Source: Rhodobacterales bacterium
GTDB lineage: Bacteria > Pseudomonadota > Alphaproteobacteria > Rhodobacterales > Rhodobacteraceae
Direction: 5' to 3'
Assembly: GCA_013298675.1 (NCBI GenBank)
Contig: JAAFIJ010000022.1
Span: forward strand, 1-15,415
DNA length: 15,415 bases
Below are positions 1 to 7,920 of this stretch, in pieces. Each line of letters starts with the position of its first letter. The stretch's first letter is position 1. The notes under the pieces are model-generated. The model saw nothing but the letters and a program-made list of their open reading frames with translations. It was not told the origin of the DNA and ran no database searches. Made by a program: the position numbers and the translations under genes.

Positions 1-222
1 GGGTTGGCGGCGTTTGAGGCGATGTTGGGGGATATCGGATCCGCCGGGTATTGCCACGCAGATCAAATTTCCATCGCGGACCTGTGTCTTGTGCCGCAGG
101 TTTATAATGCAGAGCGGGTTGGCATCGATATCGCGGCCTATCCGCGCATCAATCAGATCATGGTCCACTTGAATGGCATTCCTGCGGTTGCGGCAGCACA
201 TCCTGACCGGGTAAAACCCTAA
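1..222 (+). CDS. maiA: Maleylacetoacetate isomerase / zeta-class GST, C-terminal fragment (5' end outside window)
   Basis: The frame is open from the first base to the TAA at 220-222, giving the last 73 residues of a protein whose start lies outside the window. The visible part is a GST C-terminal helical domain. It contains the stretch ISIADLCLVPQVYNAERVGI, the typical zeta-class 'ADicLvPQvyNAxR' signature, followed by a 'YPRI' segment and a terminal helix ending in 'AHPDRVKP'. Family members convert 4-maleylacetoacetate to 4-fumarylacetoacetate in tyrosine/phenylalanine catabolism, using glutathione in the cytoplasm. The N-terminal thioredoxin-like domain with the catalytic Ser/Cys motif is not in the window, so the exact substrate cannot be confirmed; another zeta-like GST is possible. 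It converges on pbpC with only 7 bases between the two stop codons. Confidence 0.75.
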   Translation, partial: GLAAFEAMLGDIGSAGYCHADQISIADLCLVPQVYNAERVGIDIAAYPRINQIMVHLNGIPAVAAAHPDRVKP

Positions 223-236
223 GCGCACCCTAGCGC
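216..236. repeat. Imperfect tandem duplication spanning two convergent stop codons
   Basis: ACCCTAAGCGC (216-226) is followed directly by ACCCTAGCGC (227-236). The first copy contains the TAA of maiA. The second contains the CTA that is the TAG stop of pbpC on the other strand. A short GGGT-AAA-ACCC hairpin (209-219) overlaps the first copy but has no T-run, so I do not call a terminator. This may be a chance micro-duplication. Confidence 0.4.
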
Positions 237-2272
237 AGGCGAACGGACACGCGAGAGGATCTGCCTGACGCATCGATCACCGACAGGGTCAAAAATCCGC
301 GCCCCAGATGCGGCAGCAGCACGTCGCGGTCTTGGGTGGCAATCAGAACCGGCAGCCCATTCGCAAGCCAGGTAAACGGGGCGGTGCCGCCGCGCACCTT
401 TGCCAAAAGTGCGCCGTTCAACAGTTCAACCTCGCCGTTATCGGGTGGAAACGTCATCTGCGGTGCATCGGGTGCTGCAGCAAAGGCCGCATTCCGAGCG
501 CGAAACCTTTGCAACGGTTGGGGAAGTTGGTTGTTGGCCAGCAACAGGGTTTCGGGCGGCGCGGCGGGCTGCGGAGTCAGGGTTGGTTTCAGGCGCGCAA
601 AGGCCTGAAACAGCACGGGTGCCGCCAGATCTGCGCCAAAAGCACCGGGAACGGGTGTGCCATCGGGTCGGCCCATCCAGATGCCAATCACGTGCTGACC
701 ATCAAAGCCAATCGCCCACGCATCGCGGTGGCCATAACTTGTACCGGTCTTGTAAGCGAGGCGACTTTCCGGCGCGCCCGGCGGTGGGGCAAGACCCGCC
801 ATGATATCTGAAACCTGCCATGCGGACGTGGCCTGCAACACGCGCTGACTTTGCGCACGCACTTCCCCTGCTTGCGAGATCAAGGTCAGCGGCACCCCGC
901 CACGCGCAATGGTCGCATAAAGCTGCACCATGTCATGCAGCGACACGCCGATGCCGCCCAAAGCTATCGCCAGACCTGGCTGGCCATTCGGCAAGGCAAA
1001 CTTAACCCCTGCTTTGTCCAGCGCTTGCAAGAGGCGCGGGGGGCCCAATGCCTCTGTTAGGGCGACGACGGGGATATTCAACGACAGTTGAAGCGCCTCA
1101 CGGATGCGAATCTCTCCGCGATATTGGCGGTCAAAGTTTTGCGGACGATAGCCGGAAAAATCTGTCGGTCGGTCGTCAATCAGGGTTTCAGGATGGGCCA
1201 GGCCTTGATCAAAGGCCAGACCGTAAACCAGCGGTTTCAAGGTCGATCCGGGGCTGCGAAGTGCCGTGGTCATATCGATGAAGCCTTGCCGCGCATCACC
1301 CCGAAAGGCGGCAGAGCCGACAGAAGCGAGAATTTCGCCCGACTGGTGATCGGCCACAACCATCGCTACTTGCAGACGGTCGCCTTGGCCCTGAACGACG
1401 TTGGCGGCCAATTCTTCAAGCGCGATTTGCAGAGACTTGTCCACTGTCAGGTGCACGGTTTGGGCCGACGGGTCCAGATTGCGCGCGCGGTCCGACATAT
1501 GTGGCGCAAGCGTCGGGAACGGTCTGCGCTGGGCCAGCACCGGTTCTGACGTCGCCGCCCGCGCCTGTTCGGCGTCGATGATCTTGTCACGCAAGGCGCG
1601 CGCAATCACCCGGTTGCGAGCAAGGGCTGCTTGACCCGGGGACCGGTCCGGTCTGCGTGTTTCGGGCGATTGGGGGATGGCCACCAAAAGGGCGACCTCT
1701 GCCGGGGTCAGACGGCGTGGTTCTTTGCCGAAATAGGACAGGGTGGCGGCGCGGATGCCTTCGAGGTTGCCGCCATATGGGGCGAGCAACAGATAAAGCT
1801 TCAGGATCTGCGGTTTCGTCAAACGCCGCTCTAGCGCCAGGGCGACGCGGATTTGGCGCAATTTGCCATCGACAGCACCTGTGCCACTGTTTTCCAACAG
1901 ACGCGCCACTTGCATGGTGATGGTTGATCCGCCTGACAGGATGCGCCCGTTGCGAACGGCTTGTCCCATCGCGCGGAGCAGGGCGCGCGGATCAACGCCT
2001 GCATGGTCGTAAAACCGCTGATCTTCATAGGCCAAGAGGGCGGCGATAAAGGTCGGGTCCACTTGCGCCGGATCAACCGCCATGCGCCAGCGGCCATCTG
2101 CAACGGTATAGGCGCGCAACAGGGCACCGTCACGGTCCAGCACCTCTACCGAAGTGGCGATGTTCAGCGCTGGCAGTTGTGTGGCGTCAATCCAAACATC
2201 GCCCAAATCGCGGCCAACGGCAGACAGCCACAGACCTGCGACAAGGGCAAAAAGGGTCCGTGCAGGTTTCAT
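230..2272 (-). CDS. pbpC: Penicillin-binding protein 1C (bifunctional transglycosylase/transpeptidase)
   Basis: A 680-residue class A PBP of the 1C type, which polymerises lipid II and cross-links peptides in the periplasm. A short hydrophobic N-terminal segment (residues 6-20) is the likely membrane anchor. The GT51 glycosyltransferase domain (about 50-220) shows EDQRFYDHAG (83-92, catalytic Glu83), GGSTITMQVARLL, an ALERRLTKPQILKLYL motif and a 'YGGNLEGIRAA' motif. The transpeptidase domain (about 295-560) has the STLK tetrad with nucleophile Ser343 and Lys346, SLN at 397-399 and KTGT at 508-511, so both active sites look intact. The tail (about 600-680) matches the PBP1C C-terminal beta domain (BiPBP_C). 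It is shorter than E. coli PBP1C (about 770 residues). The gene begins 18 bases after the A2M stop, so the two are almost certainly co-transcribed. Its own Shine-Dalgarno is weak, which fits translational coupling. Confidence 0.95.
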   Translation of the reverse strand: MKPARTLFALVAGLWLSAVGRDLGDVWIDATQLPALNIATSVEVLDRDGALLRAYTVADGRWRMAVDPAQVDPTFIAALLAYEDQRFYDHAGVDPRALLRAMGQAVRNGRILSGGSTITMQVARLLENSGTGAVDGKLRQIRVALALERRLTKPQILKLYLLLAPYGGNLEGIRAATLSYFGKEPRRLTPAEVALLVAIPQSPETRRPDRSPGQAALARNRVIARALRDKIIDAEQARAATSEPVLAQRRPFPTLAPHMSDRARNLDPSAQTVHLTVDKSLQIALEELAANVVQGQGDRLQVAMVVADHQSGEILASVGSAAFRGDARQGFIDMTTALRSPGSTLKPLVYGLAFDQGLAHPETLIDDRPTDFSGYRPQNFDRQYRGEIRIREALQLSLNIPVVALTEALGPPRLLQALDKAGVKFALPNGQPGLAIALGGIGVSLHDMVQLYATIARGGVPLTLISQAGEVRAQSQRVLQATSAWQVSDIMAGLAPPPGAPESRLAYKTGTSYGHRDAWAIGFDGQHVIGIWMGRPDGTPVPGAFGADLAAPVLFQAFARLKPTLTPQPAAPPETLLLANNQLPQPLQRFRARNAAFAAAPDAPQMTFPPDNGEVELLNGALLAKVRGGTAPFTWLANGLPVLIATQDRDVLLPHLGRGFLTLSVIDASGRSSRVSVRLR

Positions 2273-2290
2273 TTTGGCGTCATGCGACCC

Positions 2291-5200
2291 TTACTCTGCG
2301 ATCTGAACCGTGGCCGCGTCAGACCGCCCGGTCAGGTCTGGGCGGTACATATCCTCTACGCTCGCAGCGGGCTGATGGAACGTGCCGGGTGAAATGGCGC
2401 GAACGATATAGCCAAGCCGGAACGCCGCATTGCTGTGCCGATCCAAGGCGGCAAGGAAACGGTCCTGGCGGAATTCGGTGTGGGTGACATCCGATTCAAA
2501 ATTGAGCGCATCAAGTGCGGGCAAAGACCCCGACGACAGCAGGTTTGGATTGTCGATCTCAAACCCGGCGGGCAATGGATCAGACACCATCAACCGCGCC
2601 TCTCCCCGGCCAAAGGGCGTGACATCCAGCACCGCGATCAGGCGCTGACCAGTCTTTATGCCGTCCAGCGTCGTTGGTTCCCCGTCCAGCGTGTAATAGC
2701 TGCGAGTGATCGCATAGCCGGCACCTCCTGCTGGTTCGGGAACCGAAGGCACACCATATGTTGTCACGGTCAGCGTCGTATCGTCGCCGGTATTGCCCAC
2801 GACAAGCGGTGCTGCGTTGGTCGCATCCAACACTTTGATCAACGGACCGGTAGAGGGCGTACCGTTCAGGGTGATGCCACCCGTTGCCGCTTGGTCGATC
2901 AGCGCATTCGCTGCCAACAGGGTCCATGCGGCCTCTTGAGTCGACAGGCTGCGGGTTGTGGTCAGTTGGGTGATCAGCGCCTCACGGTCTACGGTTTGGG
3001 TGTTCGCCTCTGCCGCAAGGGCCAGCACCGCCGCAAGATCGCGGAAGTTGGTGCCAAAGTCGGCGCGGTAGATCTGTTCTTGGTCCGGCCCGGTCTGTGC
3101 AGACAGTGCGACAGCGGCCCGGCGGAACATCGCGTCGGCGCGGGGCTGATCGCCGTAGCTGGCAAGGGCTGATCCCAATTGCGCCATGGCCGTCGGGGTG
3201 GCAAAGGCATCGCCCTTAACGTCGACGAAATAGCGCAGATCGCCGATCGCTGCGGCCCCTTCACGGGCCAAGACCATCAGCGCATAGGCAAGCGCCTCAC
3301 CACCCTTGTCAAAGTCGGGCTGATAGTTGACCTGATTGCGCAAATTATCCAGCGCGGTGCGGAAAGCCGCATCGGGCACAGTGAACCCGCGAGATTTGGC
3401 ACGACTTAGGAAATCGGTGACAAAGGCATCAAGCCACATATCACCGCTCGACGGCCCCCAGAGCCCAAAGGCACCGTTGCTGGATTGGTTGGTCAAAATC
3501 TCTGCAATCGCCTGATCAACGCGGGTTTTGATGTTGTCAGAACCGGGCAGCCCGAGGGCTATCGCGACATCATCAAAGTACAGAAGCGGCATCGCTTTGG
3601 AGGTCATCTGTTCGGTACAGCCGTAAGGATAACGGTCCAAGGCCGCCAAAATCCCCGGCGCGTTCATCCGCGCAATTGGTCCCACGGCCAGTGTAGCCTT
3701 GCCGGAGCCTGCAATCAGACCGGAAAAGGCGGCTTGGTCAAACGTGAATTCCTGACCCTTTTTCAGATCAAAGCGGCTGATCCGGATCACAGCGGGGTCA
3801 TTCGTTTGTACCGGAACCGTCAAGGTCTTGCGCAGGACTTTGCCATCAACGGTGGTCAAAGTGACCTCGATGGTTTGAATCCCATGGCTGCCCGTGGGGG
3901 CAGTCACTGGCACCGCGATCACCGCTTTGCCAAGGTTTGTCAGATCAACACCAGAGGGCGCGTCGCCCAAGGTCAGCCCAGCCGACGTGATGTCCAACCC
4001 CATACGGCCACTTGGGCCGGTGGCATGGACGATTTCCAAGAGCAGCCGCGTTTGGTCGCCGGGGGCCAGAAACCTTGGCAAGCTGGCGGTCACCACAACC
4101 GGATCGCGCACCAAGACATCGGCTGTCGCCTGTCCAACCCCTTTGTTTGACCAAGCAACGGCCATGATTTTGACCGTGCCGTTGAACGCGGGCAGATCAA
4201 AACTTGTTCGGACAATGCCATCGGCACCGACCTGAACCGGACCAGTGAAGTAGGCGACCAATTCTTCAGTAGGGGGCGGGGATTGTAGCCGCGCTTGCGC
4301 GCCCGCATCACCGCCCGAACGGACCGAGCCTTCGGCACCGTTCAACCCGTCGATCAACCTGCCGTAAATGTCACGAATGGCAACGCCCAGTTTGCGCTGG
4401 CCAAAGTAATGGTCTTGCGGATCGGGCGCTTTGAACCCGGTCAGGTTCAATATCCCCAGATCCACTGCCGCAATGGTGACATAGGCAGTATCACCCGCAG
4501 TAATGCCGTCGACTTTGACTGCGATGTCCAGCGGGCCGCGTGGTGATGCCTCGGTTGCCACGTCAATGTTGGCGGTCAAAGCGCGCAGACCGGGGTCGAT
4601 TTTCGCGTGGGTCAGACCCAAAGCGCGGGCAGGATTGCGCCCTGCGGCCACGTCCATGGGGCGCAATACCGATGCGGTCACATAAACGCCAGCGCCCCAA
4701 TCATCGGTCACATCGAGGGAAATGGTGTTCTCACCCTCAACCACCTCAACCGCCTTCATCATCACAAGGCGGTTCGACAGAACGCTGATCAGAGCTGTGC
4801 CTGCCGCGCGAGGAACGATGCGCAGGGTCGCAGTGTCGCCGGATTTATAGGCGGGTTTATCAAGCGACAGTTCCAGCGTGTCGGGTGTGGCAGAAACATC
4901 TGCGGGGGCATACCAGCCTGCATAAAACTGAACAGAGCTGACAGCCGTTTCGCCATCATCGCGCGACACCGTCAGTTCGTACTGCCCCCATTTCACCGGG
5001 GCGGCAATTTCTGTGGGGGTTATGCCCAGCGTGCTGTCACCTTCGGCAACCGGGCTTCTTGTATAGACCGGCTCCCAATTCCAGCTGCCGTCTTTTTGGT
5101 ACCACTGATAATTGGCCTCAAGCCGGTTGATCTGCCAGTGAACCGCCATAGGGGTCGCGGCAAGGCTTGGATCCACGGCGATCAGGTCAAAGCGGGCTTC

Positions 5201-7741
5201 GGTGTTCTCTGCAACCACGTCGTCAAACATCGGCTTGATCCCGATGATGGCCGAGGACGGTGCCAGCAATGTGTCGATCCGCCGTTCAACGGGACGGCCA
5301 GAGCCCTCGGCGACACGCGCGGTGACGCGCATCTGCAGCGGGCGACCGGGATCGGCCACATCTGGCAACGCAAGGTCCAGCGTCGCCTGCCCTGCGGCAT
5401 CAGTCTTGGTGCCGCCAAAGCTTTCGATCACGGCGTCAAATGGCGCATCGTGGCGACCAAAGCTGTAACCCGGCCAAGCCTTGATCTGCGTCGCGGCCAG
5501 AAGCAGCACCTCTCCTTCGATAGCAAGATCTGCGCCCGGTGCGCCGAACAGATATTTCGCATCCACCGTCAGGCTGGGGCTGTCGCCCAGATGGATCGGC
5601 CCATCGCCCAGCTTCAGAGCAAAGTCGATGCGTTCAGGCAGAAAGTCTTCGACCAAAAACGTCTTGGACGTCAGCGCCGGCGCGTCCGCATCCGCATAAA
5701 CCTCCAGCCGCCACACCCCGCGTGGGGCAGAGCCCGCGATGGGCAGCGTAAAGATGTGGCCACCGGCCCCCGCATCAGGCGCAAGGCTGCGGGAATATTC
5801 CACCCCGTCCGGCCGGGTCAAAACGGCGGTCAAAGGCAGGCCGGCGATCGCTTCGGCCTTTGGATCGCGGGCCAGCGCGGTGGCGAACACCGTTTCGCCT
5901 GCGCGGTAGGCGCCTCGGTCTGTGGTCAGGAACACGTCAACCGGAGGGGCCGCTTCGCGCCCTTCAACGCCGCGATCAGACAGGTCAAATTCTGGGTCGA
6001 TCAAGGACAAAAAGGCGATGTCGCTGTCGCCTTCATGCGCCACGATCAAGGCCGGCGACATGCCACCCAATCCCAATGACAGGCCCGGTTCAAAATGGGC
6101 ATAACCATTTGCGTCGGTGGCAACGGTCGCCAGCACCTCATTCGTGCGGGAGATAAGGTCGACGGAAACGCCCGCCTTGGCCCCGGCTGTGCCAAGTGAG
6201 CGGACAAAGACATGCAATCCGTCAACGCCGCTTAGGGTGGTCAAGCCAAGATCAGAGACGACGAACCATTGCCATGCTGCGGGCACAGCGTAGGGATCAA
6301 CGCCCGGCACAGAGGCACGCAGCGCATAGACGCCGGGTGCTTGGCCCGCAATCGCCTCTGCCATCGGCAGACGGGTGGTAATGTCGCGGTTCACCTCTTG
6401 GCCGACCGTCGCCTCTCCTGTCCAGATCTGTTTGCCGACGTGGTCTTGGAAATCATATTCCAGATAGTCTTCCATCGGGCGGCCAAAGTACCCCTCTTGC
6501 AAGGTGCGCAGCAGGTTGCGGTCAGTGACTTGAAACAGCGCCAGCTTTAGCTTTGTGGTGTTGACGGTATCGACCGGAATGGCCGCTGTTTCGCCGCGCG
6601 GCAGTACATAGCCGCGCCCCGGAAAGCGGACACCAGGGCTTCGATCACGGACATAGGCCGTGATGTCTACCGACTTGGTCAGGGTTTGCCCGTCGCCCGC
6701 TGGCAGGCCTTGACGAAAGGTGATCGTCTGGCGCGTGCCACGTGTCACCCCTTCGATGCACAGTTGATAGGCGCCGTCAAAGCTGACCGATTGCGCAGGG
6801 TCGGGCAATTGAACAAAGGTGGCATAGTCCACGCCAGATTTCACCAATTCTTCGGAAAAGTTTACGCAAATTCGTGGGCGGGCAGAGTCCGCCTCAACGA
6901 CGTTTTCGACAATGCGGAACCCGTATTTTGCCACCGCGTCGTCAAGCGCCGCTGCCGTGTCATCGCGGGGTTGCAGGGCTTGCGCCAAACGCAGCGCAAA
7001 TACCTTTTCGCGACCCCGGCCATTGTCCTCAAGCGCTTGGCCCATCGTCAGCAAAATGTTGTGCTGCAGAGGGGTATTGTCGGCGCGTAGATAAGCGTTG
7101 ATCGCTGCATAGAACGCCTGCTCACGGTAGCTGGATTGATTGTTGGCGTCTTGCGAAGCAGAGGCCAGCAAAAGGCGCGCGTATTCGGCCCATGTTTCAG
7201 GCAAATCCGTGATGTTCAGCGCGGCCCCGGTGAAACGGCTGGCTGACACAACATCACCTTGAAGTTCAGATTGCTGTGCCGATGCAAGGTGCTCTTCTGC
7301 TGTGAAAGCATTGTTTATATGCGTATTTGCAAGATTTGACGCCTGATCGAAAGCCGAAGAAAACTCCCACTCCTGAACAAAATCCAGTTGGGCGGCGCGG
7401 GCCGTCGCCAGATCAAAATAGGCCGGCGTGGTTTCAAGGACGACCCCAGAATACGCCCCTTCAAAATACGTCCCCTCGCTTGCGGAATCTTTCAGAAAGC
7501 ACGAGCCATTCCGGGTGTTAAAGGTGATCGCTTCGCAGGCGTCATTGGTCAGGCACGCGCGCTCACAGGCATCTAGGTTTGTGTCGAAAATTGAGGCAAT
7601 GTCACCGCCCGGAATGTCGGTATTTTCACCCAAAACAAAGCGGCCATCGGGAATAAGATCCTGCGCGGCCGCGCTTTGCGGTAACATCGGCGGCAGGGCA
7701 AGGCACATCGCCATAACAGATCCAAAGACCAACGCGCGCAT
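2291..7741 (-). CDS. yfhM: Bacterial alpha-2-macroglobulin family protein with N-terminal PAN/Apple-like domain
   Basis: An 1816-residue periplasmic protease-trap protein of the bacterial A2M family. I choose the ATG at 7741 because AAGGGAG lies 7 bases upstream and a signal peptide (residues 1-27, ending SAAAQ) follows at once; the frame upstream of it is just open. The signal lacks a lipobox (AMCL at Cys13 does not fit), unlike the lipoprotein in E. coli. Residues about 28-102 form a PAN/Apple-like domain with Cys59, 63, 69 and 81. A helical stretch follows (about 104-275), then a series of beta macroglobulin domains, including an A2M_N-like one near 595-700. A Gly/Ala/Arg-rich loop at about 1127-1160 is a candidate bait region before an MG7-like domain. 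The thioester motif GCTEQ is intact (Cys1375-Gln1378) at the start of the alpha-helical thioester domain (about 1360-1640). A final beta domain ends the protein. pbpC follows 18 bases downstream, which is the classic partnership. Confidence 0.93.
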   Translation of the reverse strand: MRALVFGSVMAMCLALPPMLPQSAAAQDLIPDGRFVLGENTDIPGGDIASIFDTNLDACERACLTNDACEAITFNTRNGSCFLKDSASEGTYFEGAYSGVVLETTPAYFDLATARAAQLDFVQEWEFSSAFDQASNLANTHINNAFTAEEHLASAQQSELQGDVVSASRFTGAALNITDLPETWAEYARLLLASASQDANNQSSYREQAFYAAINAYLRADNTPLQHNILLTMGQALEDNGRGREKVFALRLAQALQPRDDTAAALDDAVAKYGFRIVENVVEADSARPRICVNFSEELVKSGVDYATFVQLPDPAQSVSFDGAYQLCIEGVTRGTRQTITFRQGLPAGDGQTLTKSVDITAYVRDRSPGVRFPGRGYVLPRGETAAIPVDTVNTTKLKLALFQVTDRNLLRTLQEGYFGRPMEDYLEYDFQDHVGKQIWTGEATVGQEVNRDITTRLPMAEAIAGQAPGVYALRASVPGVDPYAVPAAWQWFVVSDLGLTTLSGVDGLHVFVRSLGTAGAKAGVSVDLISRTNEVLATVATDANGYAHFEPGLSLGLGGMSPALIVAHEGDSDIAFLSLIDPEFDLSDRGVEGREAAPPVDVFLTTDRGAYRAGETVFATALARDPKAEAIAGLPLTAVLTRPDGVEYSRSLAPDAGAGGHIFTLPIAGSAPRGVWRLEVYADADAPALTSKTFLVEDFLPERIDFALKLGDGPIHLGDSPSLTVDAKYLFGAPGADLAIEGEVLLLAATQIKAWPGYSFGRHDAPFDAVIESFGGTKTDAAGQATLDLALPDVADPGRPLQMRVTARVAEGSGRPVERRIDTLLAPSSAIIGIKPMFDDVVAENTEARFDLIAVDPSLAATPMAVHWQINRLEANYQWYQKDGSWNWEPVYTRSPVAEGDSTLGITPTEIAAPVKWGQYELTVSRDDGETAVSSVQFYAGWYAPADVSATPDTLELSLDKPAYKSGDTATLRIVPRAAGTALISVLSNRLVMMKAVEVVEGENTISLDVTDDWGAGVYVTASVLRPMDVAAGRNPARALGLTHAKIDPGLRALTANIDVATEASPRGPLDIAVKVDGITAGDTAYVTIAAVDLGILNLTGFKAPDPQDHYFGQRKLGVAIRDIYGRLIDGLNGAEGSVRSGGDAGAQARLQSPPPTEELVAYFTGPVQVGADGIVRTSFDLPAFNGTVKIMAVAWSNKGVGQATADVLVRDPVVVTASLPRFLAPGDQTRLLLEIVHATGPSGRMGLDITSAGLTLGDAPSGVDLTNLGKAVIAVPVTAPTGSHGIQTIEVTLTTVDGKVLRKTLTVPVQTNDPAVIRISRFDLKKGQEFTFDQAAFSGLIAGSGKATLAVGPIARMNAPGILAALDRYPYGCTEQMTSKAMPLLYFDDVAIALGLPGSDNIKTRVDQAIAEILTNQSSNGAFGLWGPSSGDMWLDAFVTDFLSRAKSRGFTVPDAAFRTALDNLRNQVNYQPDFDKGGEALAYALMVLAREGAAAIGDLRYFVDVKGDAFATPTAMAQLGSALASYGDQPRADAMFRRAAVALSAQTGPDQEQIYRADFGTNFRDLAAVLALAAEANTQTVDREALITQLTTTRSLSTQEAAWTLLAANALIDQAATGGITLNGTPSTGPLIKVLDATNAAPLVVGNTGDDTTLTVTTYGVPSVPEPAGGAGYAITRSYYTLDGEPTTLDGIKTGQRLIAVLDVTPFGRGEARLMVSDPLPAGFEIDNPNLLSSGSLPALDALNFESDVTHTEFRQDRFLAALDRHSNAAFRLGYIVRAISPGTFHQPAASVEDMYRPDLTGRSDAATVQIAE

Positions 7742-7748
7742 GGACTTA

Positions 7749-7755
7749 CTCCCTT
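7749..7755 (-). promoter_or_regulatory. Ribosome binding site fixing the A2M start
   Basis: AAGGGAG on the minus strand, 7 bases before the ATG at 7741. It supports that start over any earlier in-frame codon, since the next upstream candidate (7798) has no signal peptide behind it. Confidence 0.75.
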
Positions 7756-7821
7756 GAAATGTATTGGGACGATGCCACGCACGGCGCCGTAAGTGCAAGC
7801 CATTCCGCTAGGCGAAAAAAC

Positions 7822-7846
7822 TGAATCACCGTTAATCGACGATTCA
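7822..7846. promoter_or_regulatory. GANTC-containing inverted repeat, candidate operator / CcrM methylation pair
   Basis: TGAATC (7822-7827) and GATTCA (7841-7846) form a perfect 6-bp inverted repeat with 13 bases between. Each arm contains a GANTC site, the CcrM methylation sequence in alphaproteobacteria. Inside it, AATCGACGATT (7834-7844) is a second palindrome around a central A. Its place in a divergent promoter region makes it a candidate site for a dimeric regulator or for methylation-dependent control. This is inference from symmetry and position only. Confidence 0.35.
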
Positions 7847-7920
7847 TCTTGCTGCGCCAGTTTGCGCAGGGCGACCTGCAAAGCGGGTTGTGGTTGGGAC
7901 TGACTTTGTATGGGTCAAAG

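Larger units (their letters stand above)
7742..7920. promoter_or_regulatory. Divergent intergenic region between A2M-pbpC and the hybrid kinase
   Basis: These 179 bases must hold the leftward promoter for A2M-pbpC and the rightward promoter for the kinase. On the minus strand a TTGCAC box (7793-7798) could be a -35 element, but the matching -10 about 17 bases downstream is poor (GCATCG), so I do not assign a promoter. On the plus strand no convincing -35/-10 pair is visible. A 6-bp perfect hairpin, CTGCGC-CAGTTT-GCGCAG (7852-7869), lies in the kinase leader. It is small and has no T-run. Confidence 0.5.

Noticed and set aside
4607..6079. Long open frame (490 codons) on the plus strand opposite the A2M gene.
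   Set aside because: It is antisense to a well-supported A2M coding frame, has no recognisable domain, is basic and Cys/Trp/His-scattered, and is expected by chance in codon-biased high-GC DNA.
7742..7798. Longer A2M start (19 extra residues).
   Set aside because: It would put basic residues ahead of a complete signal peptide and ignores the AAGGGAG site just before 7741.
7849..7920. TTG start for the kinase.
   Set aside because: TTG is a rare start, the added 24 residues look unrelated to the family, and the coiled coil starts naturally at 7921. Not excluded, since the ATG lacks a strong Shine-Dalgarno.
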